Below, one piece after another: positions 51,490-64,000 of a DNA stretch of 64,000 nt (its first letter is position 1; each line of letters starts with the position of its first letter). A program made the position numbers and the translations under genes. The DNA lies in contig NZ_CP020477.1 in the NCBI RefSeq assembly GCF_002116695.1, positions 372,001 through 436,000 on the forward strand. The letters are read 5' to 3'. Source of the stretch: Acidianus manzaensis (GTDB lineage Archaea > Thermoproteota > Thermoprotei_A > Sulfolobales > Sulfolobaceae). The notes under the pieces are model-generated. The model saw only the letters and a list, made by a program, of their open reading frames with translations, made no database searches and was not told where the DNA came from.

Positions 51490-51992
51490 TTATTTTATAA
51501 TAAGTAATACATCTCCTTTCTTTACTCCTTGGCCTTGTTTTACCATTATTTTTTCTACAATGCCTGCTATAGGAGCTGATATAATAGTTTCAGATTTCAT
51601 AGCTTCTACAGAAAGTAATGGTTGACCTTTATTAACTGCATCTCCTTCTTTTACTCTTATCATTACTATTCTCCCTTGTAATGGCGAAATCACTTCTCCT
51701 TCTTTTCCTTTTATCATTTCCTCAACTGATTCTCCTTCTTGAGTTGGAAGTTCGGCTAGTCTTTCCAATTTAAATACACTATTATTATCTATTAGTAAAT
51801 ATCCATTGTCTATGAATACTTTATGAATTTCGCCATTTATCTTAAATAAATACTCATTCTCCCTAGTTCCTTTACCTATATATTCTATGTTAAATTCATT
51901 AGCTTCAGTTTTAATAGTGTCTTTATTATCTTTAGAATCCATTGCCATCAGATAGGTATCTCCAGTTTCTGAATAAACTCTGAATAATTTCA

Positions 51993-51999
<7 letters not shown>
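51490..51999 (-). CDS. accB: Biotin carboxyl carrier protein
   Basis: A 169-residue biotin carrier for the carboxylase. The C-terminal biotinyl domain carries the biotin site in SVEAMKSE (K135), followed by IISAPIAGIVEKIMVKQG. The N-terminal half is a poorly conserved linker and beta region. The gene overlaps the end of accC by 7 bp, so both are made together. Confidence 0.88.
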
Positions 52000-53522
<1,523 letters not shown>

Positions 53523-53528
53523 TTATAT

Positions 53529-53552
53529 CCCATATATTATAGTTTATATGGG
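53529..53552. promoter_or_regulatory. Inverted repeat at accC promoter
   Basis: CCCATATA, an 8-base spacer, then TATATGGG; perfect 8-bp arms 7-30 bp upstream of the accC start. It lies between the TATA-like TTTTTAAA (53553-53560) and the start codon. It may be an operator controlling the carboxylase genes. Confidence 0.4.
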
Positions 53553-53679
53553 TTTAAAAAGTTTTTATTTTAGTAAATTTAGACTATTAATAAGATAAAG
53601 ATAGATTATAAAATATTACTAACTTTCCTTAAACATAAAATTGTCTTTATTTCAAAAAATTAAGAAAGAAAATAAAAAT

Positions 53680-53733
53680 AGATCAGGGTTCGCGCTTGTC
53701 TTCACGGATCAGTTCCCGGATTCCACATCATTT
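53680..53733 (-). ncRNA. C/D box small guide RNA
   Basis: Read on the minus strand: box C ATGATGT (53725-53731), 12-nt guide, box D' CTGA (53709-53712), box C' GTGAAGA (53699-53705), 12-nt guide, box D CTGA (53683-53686). Both guides are exactly 12 nt and GC-rich in an AT-rich region. This is the layout of archaeal sRNAs that guide 2'-O-methylation of rRNA or tRNA. It begins a few bases after the stop codon of the ABC permease gene. From the N+5 rule each guide would direct methylation of a C in its target (targets containing GGTTCGCGCTTG and TTCCCGGATTCC). Confidence 0.75.
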
Positions 53734-55392
<1,659 letters not shown>

Positions 55393-56164
55393 TCTGCTTA
55401 GTTTGAATAGGAGTAAGCATTGAATACAATTGATCTAAATATGCTTGAAATTTTTCCTCTTTTGGATTTCTAGGTCTTTCTAGATTAATTTTTATATCTC
55501 CTATCACGCTAGCAGGTCTACCATTTAATACGTAAACTCTATCTGCTAATTCTACTACTTCATTTAAATTATGTGAGACTAGAACAACTGAACGCAAAGG
55601 AGTGTCTTGCCTAAATAGAATAGAATATATTTCATGTCTTAATCCTTCTGCTGTTAATTCGTCTAAGTGTGCAAATGGTTCATCCATCAATAAAACTAAA
55701 GGATCTGCTGCCAATGATCTAGCTATTGCTATTCTTTGTCTCATTCCTCCACTCATTTGTTTAGGATAAAATTCTTCAAATCCTTGCAAACCTACGACTT
55801 CAAGCATTTTTCTAGCTATCTTATCTTCTTCTTCCTTTGGAAGCTTTTTGTATTTTAATCCAAGTTTTACATTTTCTAAAGCTGTTAACCAAGGAAATGT
55901 AGCTATTGATTGATGAATCAAAGAAATTTTAGGAGTTGGTTCTGTAATTTTTTTTCCTAATAATCTTACTTCTCCCTTTTCAGGCTTGATAAATCCACCA
56001 AGAATTCTTAACAGCGTAGATTTACCTATTCCAGACGGACCAACTATAGCTACAAACTCGCCATCCAAAGTAGCAATGTTTATATCTTCGAATACTCTAT
56101 ATCCTCCTTCGTAGCTAAACGCTATGTCTATCGCTTCTAGGATTCTTCCAACTCATCTCCCCGT

Positions 56165-56180
56165 TTAATCCTAAGATTAA
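56165..56180. promoter_or_regulatory. Inverted repeat between divergent genes
   Basis: TTAATC-ctaa-GATTAA in the short region between the ABC ATPase start and the thioesterase start (56212). It lies just downstream of the ATPase's likely TATA box, so it may control that gene. Confidence 0.3.
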
Positions 56181-56211
56181 TTTCTTAAAAGCTTTTTTCT
56201 TAAAAATTGAT

Positions 56212-56557
56212 ATGAATGAAACTCTACAAAAGGAATTTGTAGTTAAACCTGAAAATTCTGCGTCTTACGTTTCTAGTGGTGCCGTAAATGTACTTTCAAC
56301 TCCTTCCATGATAGCTTTTATGGAAGACGTATCGTTTAATTTGCTACAGAAGAAATTAAAAGAAGGATTAACTAGCGTTGGGTTTCACATAGATGTAAAG
56401 CATTTGGCTCCAGCACCAATAGGAAGTAAGATAATAGTCAAATCTAAGATTATTTCTGAAGAAGGAAAGAAAGTCACGTTTAAAGTAGAGGCATATTATA
56501 ATGAGAAGAAGATAGGAGAGGGAATTCACGAGAGAGTAATAGTTAATGAAAAAGAAT

Positions 56558-56577
<20 letters not shown>
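56212..56577 (+). CDS. Hotdog-fold thioesterase (FlK-like)
   Basis: A 121-residue single hotdog domain. Segments such as GAVNVLSTPSMIAFMEDVS and TSVGFHIDVKHLAPAPIGS match fluoroacetyl-CoA thioesterase-like proteins, which cleave acyl-CoA esters. The natural substrate is unknown. TATA-like TTAAAAGC lies at about 56185-56192. Its end overlaps the helicase gene by 20 bp on the other strand. Confidence 0.8.
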
Positions 56578-58519
<1,942 letters not shown>

Positions 58520-58547
58520 TGTTATAAAGAATTATGGAAAAGAAAAA

Positions 58548-58877
58548 TTAAAGGCTTAGGTAAATCCAACCTTCGGATTGCTTACGTACTACTTCTCCAA
58601 CTCCAGATTGAACTATTTTAATACCAGAAATTAAACTATTCGAATCAATATTTAACGAGTTAATACTATTCATACATCCTACTACAACTATTCCCTTGTT
58701 AATTAAATCCATTATACTGTTTTCTAATGGAGAATCTTTTACTAATGATCTTATTGCAGATTGATGAAATACAACTTCTATTTGCACATCTTTTAAGTCA
58801 TTATATAAATTTATTACAGACTTTATAGACTGCGGTGCTTTATCTAAATCTTTAACTTGAACTATAACTCTATACAT
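58548..58877 (-). CDS. DsrE-family protein
   Basis: A 109-residue protein of the DsrE fold. It shows VIVQVKDLDKAPQSIKSVIN, EVVFHQSAI and the conserved cysteine in VVVGCMNSINSL. The fold often carries sulfur or acts in redox control. It lies 28 bp upstream of the helicase gene and 82 bp after the TFB gene. Its partner is unknown. Confidence 0.72.
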   Translation of the reverse strand: MYRVIVQVKDLDKAPQSIKSVINLYNDLKDVQIEVVFHQSAIRSLVKDSPLENSIMDLINKGIVVVGCMNSINSLNIDSNSLISGIKIVQSGVGEVVRKQSEGWIYLSL

Positions 58878-58959
58878 AATCTACTTTAATAATTAACACC
58901 ATTTAATACTTAACCAATATTCCATAAATTAGACATTATTAAATATTTTATCAAAAATT

Positions 58960-59832
<873 letters not shown>

Positions 59833-60196
59833 GCTTGTCACAGATCTATTAATATTGTAATTCACATTAATAAACTTTTCTTGATTTTGTTACAATAAAC
59901 AAAATATATTTCATTTATTAAATTAAATTCGTTTTCACTTTTCTTAATATCTATAGATAATTCTGAATCTTCATTTAATTAATAAAGTTAACTATGTAAA
60001 ATGATTGTTAAATACAGTTTCATTTATAATGCAAAGAGGCTAACATTACAAATATGATTCAAGATAAAATATACAATTTATATAGTACTAGGATTTAATT
60101 ACTAGAATATAATCTAAGTGCTTAAATAACTTTTTATATGACGTATAAAGAAATCCTTTATATTTTTATAATCTCAAAATAATAGATGATACAGAA
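59833..60196. other. Non-coding gap upstream of TFB
   Basis: 364 bp, very AT-rich, between the TFB start and the DUF3211-like gene. No credible open frame was found on either strand and no C/D box pattern. It holds both promoters. Confidence 0.5.
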
Positions 60197-60598
60197 ATGC
60201 GATACACAGTAGAATTTTCCACTTCTCACGAACCAGAAGCTCTTAATATAATTTTAGCAGATGCTACTTTTGTCATACCTCTTATATTCCAACCTATAAA
60301 AAATGTAAAAATTAATAATAGTTCATTTGAAGGATGCGGAAAATTTCTAGGTTTTAATTTTTGTTTGTCTGGAAATGTATACAAAACAACTAACACGGTA
60401 AAATATGTTTTTGTAATGAATAAAGGTGGTTCTGCTACACTTGAGTTTACGTTAGAGAAGGGTAAAGTTAACGTAGTATTTGATTATAATGGTTGGATGG
60501 AAAGACTATCCAAAATATATATTCCTAGATGGTTTAAGAGTTTTAAAGATAATTTCGAAGAAAAAGTAAGATTAAAAAGAATAGAGAGGAAAATCTAA
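60197..60598 (+). CDS. DUF3211-like small beta-rich protein
   Basis: A 133-residue protein, predicted beta-rich with a C-terminal helix. It resembles the Sulfolobales DUF3211 group, whose fold looks like START/Bet v1 ligand-binding domains. Patterns include MRYTVEFSTSHEPEAL, CGKFLGFNFCLSG and a late basic helix. It has two cysteines 10 residues apart. The ligand and role are unknown. TATA-like TTTTTATAA lies about 26-34 bp upstream of the start. Confidence 0.58.
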   Translation: MRYTVEFSTSHEPEALNIILADATFVIPLIFQPIKNVKINNSSFEGCGKFLGFNFCLSGNVYKTTNTVKYVFVMNKGGSATLEFTLEKGKVNVVFDYNGWMERLSKIYIPRWFKSFKDNFEEKVRLKRIERKI

Positions 60599-60726
60599 AT
60601 TTTCAATAATGCTATATATTTACAAAAAATGTATTTATTAAAAGTATTGTTATATCTTTTTAAAGCAGAATAAGAACAAATTCTTCTATATAAAAAATTT
60701 CTCATTTTTCCTGTATGATTGAAACT

Positions 60727-61005
60727 CTAAATATTTAATAAGCCTTCTACATGAATAAATAATATCATTGTTGATAATGCTATTAGAATTTTTTCATTAA
60801 AATCATTTATTACTAGCAGATCTTTTTCTTTAATTTTAATCCTTTTCTTTTTTCCAATTCTTAGTTCTCCTTTTCCTTTATGCACTATCAGAGATATATT
60901 ATCTTCTTTTCTAAAAACTAATTTCTCTCCTGCATCTAAATTCATTGCAAAGTCGGCTGAATTATGTGAAAAATACACATATTTATTTTCTACTAATTTT
61001 TGCAT
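60727..61005 (-). CDS. Small beta-rich hypothetical protein
   Basis: A 92-residue protein with alternating short strands (LVFRKEDNISLIVHKGKGELRIG, LLVINDFNEKILIAL). It looks like a truncated cupin or other small beta barrel, but no metal motif is present. It has no known family. It is convergent to the DUF3211-like gene across a 128-bp gap. Confidence 0.5.
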   Translation of the reverse strand: MQKLVENKYVYFSHNSADFAMNLDAGEKLVFRKEDNISLIVHKGKGELRIGKKKRIKIKEKDLLVINDFNEKILIALSTMILFIHVEGLLNI

Positions 61006-61234
61006 AGGTTGAATTTAATGAACTAATATATTTACTTTTTCCTTATTTAGGTTTACAACTGTTTACAATTTTGCCAGATTTAACAATTAAAGATAAACAT
61101 TTTTAACTTAGTAACATAAAATAAAAATAAATTTATCATACTAAGTAATAATGAATCTCATTAACAGTGTGAATTATAGTTAATAAAGATAAAGAGAGTT
61201 ATTATTTATTATTCATCATTGTTCAAAATCTATT

Positions 61235-64000
<2,766 letters not shown>

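Overview
The window is AT-rich crenarchaeal DNA from a thermoacidophile of the order Sulfolobales. Four things support this: an accC-accB-pccB acetyl/propionyl-CoA carboxylase set with a 3-hydroxypropionyl-CoA synthetase (3-hydroxypropionate/4-hydroxybutyrate CO2 fixation), Sulfolobus-type Hje resolvase, Hel308, TFB and compact tyrosine phosphatase, large acid-stable secreted proteins, and mostly leaderless genes with a TATA box about 25-30 nt before the start codon. The genus cannot be fixed from sequence alone. I see no tRNA, rRNA, CRISPR array, insertion sequence or integrase, so this looks like core chromosome.

Layout. 1-6.1 kb: a truncated TRIC-like membrane protein, an ABC-2 exporter pair, and a TPR protein facing a membrane-anchored Ser/Thr kinase. 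6.2-14.4 kb: carbon and energy genes (ADP-forming acyl-CoA synthetase, MBL hydrolase, APC permease, 3-hydroxypropionyl-CoA synthetase, glucose dehydrogenase). 14.5-20.9 kb: a surface protein, a sugar epimerase, an unusually small ECF-type transporter cassette, Hje resolvase and an Lrp-like regulator. 21.1-25.6 kb: a tiny zinc-ribbon gene, leuC-leuD, BluB, an AIR-synthase-like enzyme, a GIY-YIG protein and a divergent acidic-tailed protein. 25.6-31.5 kb: a two-gene operon for a giant secreted S53 acid protease and a PNGase A-like protein. 31.9-37.5 kb: exonuclease III, NifX-like and DsrE-like proteins, class V aminotransferase, TenA, a binding-protein-like protein, GMP synthase subunit A and NadC. 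37.6-44.8 kb: KaiC-like ATPase, then phosphatase, endonuclease V, nicotinamidase and DHH hydrolase, peroxiredoxin, phosphoesterase, DUF763 and citrate synthase. 44.9-49.9 kb: a palindrome-controlled sulfur-relay-like pair, phosphate transport (DUF47, PiT, RHH regulator) and Hel308. 49.8-56.2 kb: the carboxylase genes and an ABC importer. 56.2-64 kb: a hotdog thioesterase, a second Ski2-like helicase, a DsrE protein, TFB, two small hypotheticals, and 2-oxoacid:ferredoxin oxidoreductase alpha plus a nearly complete beta subunit cut by the window end.

How it fits together. Carboxylase, 3-hydroxypropionyl-CoA synthetase, citrate synthase and ferredoxin oxidoreductase serve autotrophic and mixotrophic carbon flow. 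BluB could support the cobamide needed by methylmalonyl-CoA mutase of the same cycle. The secreted protease/PNGase pair looks like an acid-stable machine for degrading glycoproteins outside the cell.

The points most worth a second look are the protease-PNGase operon, a C/D box sRNA that starts at the stop codon of an ABC permease gene (plus a weaker second candidate), several perfect palindromes at leaderless start sites, a miniaturised ECF ATPase, an apparent frameshift at the start of an ABC ATPase, and eight convergent gene pairs whose coding ends overlap.
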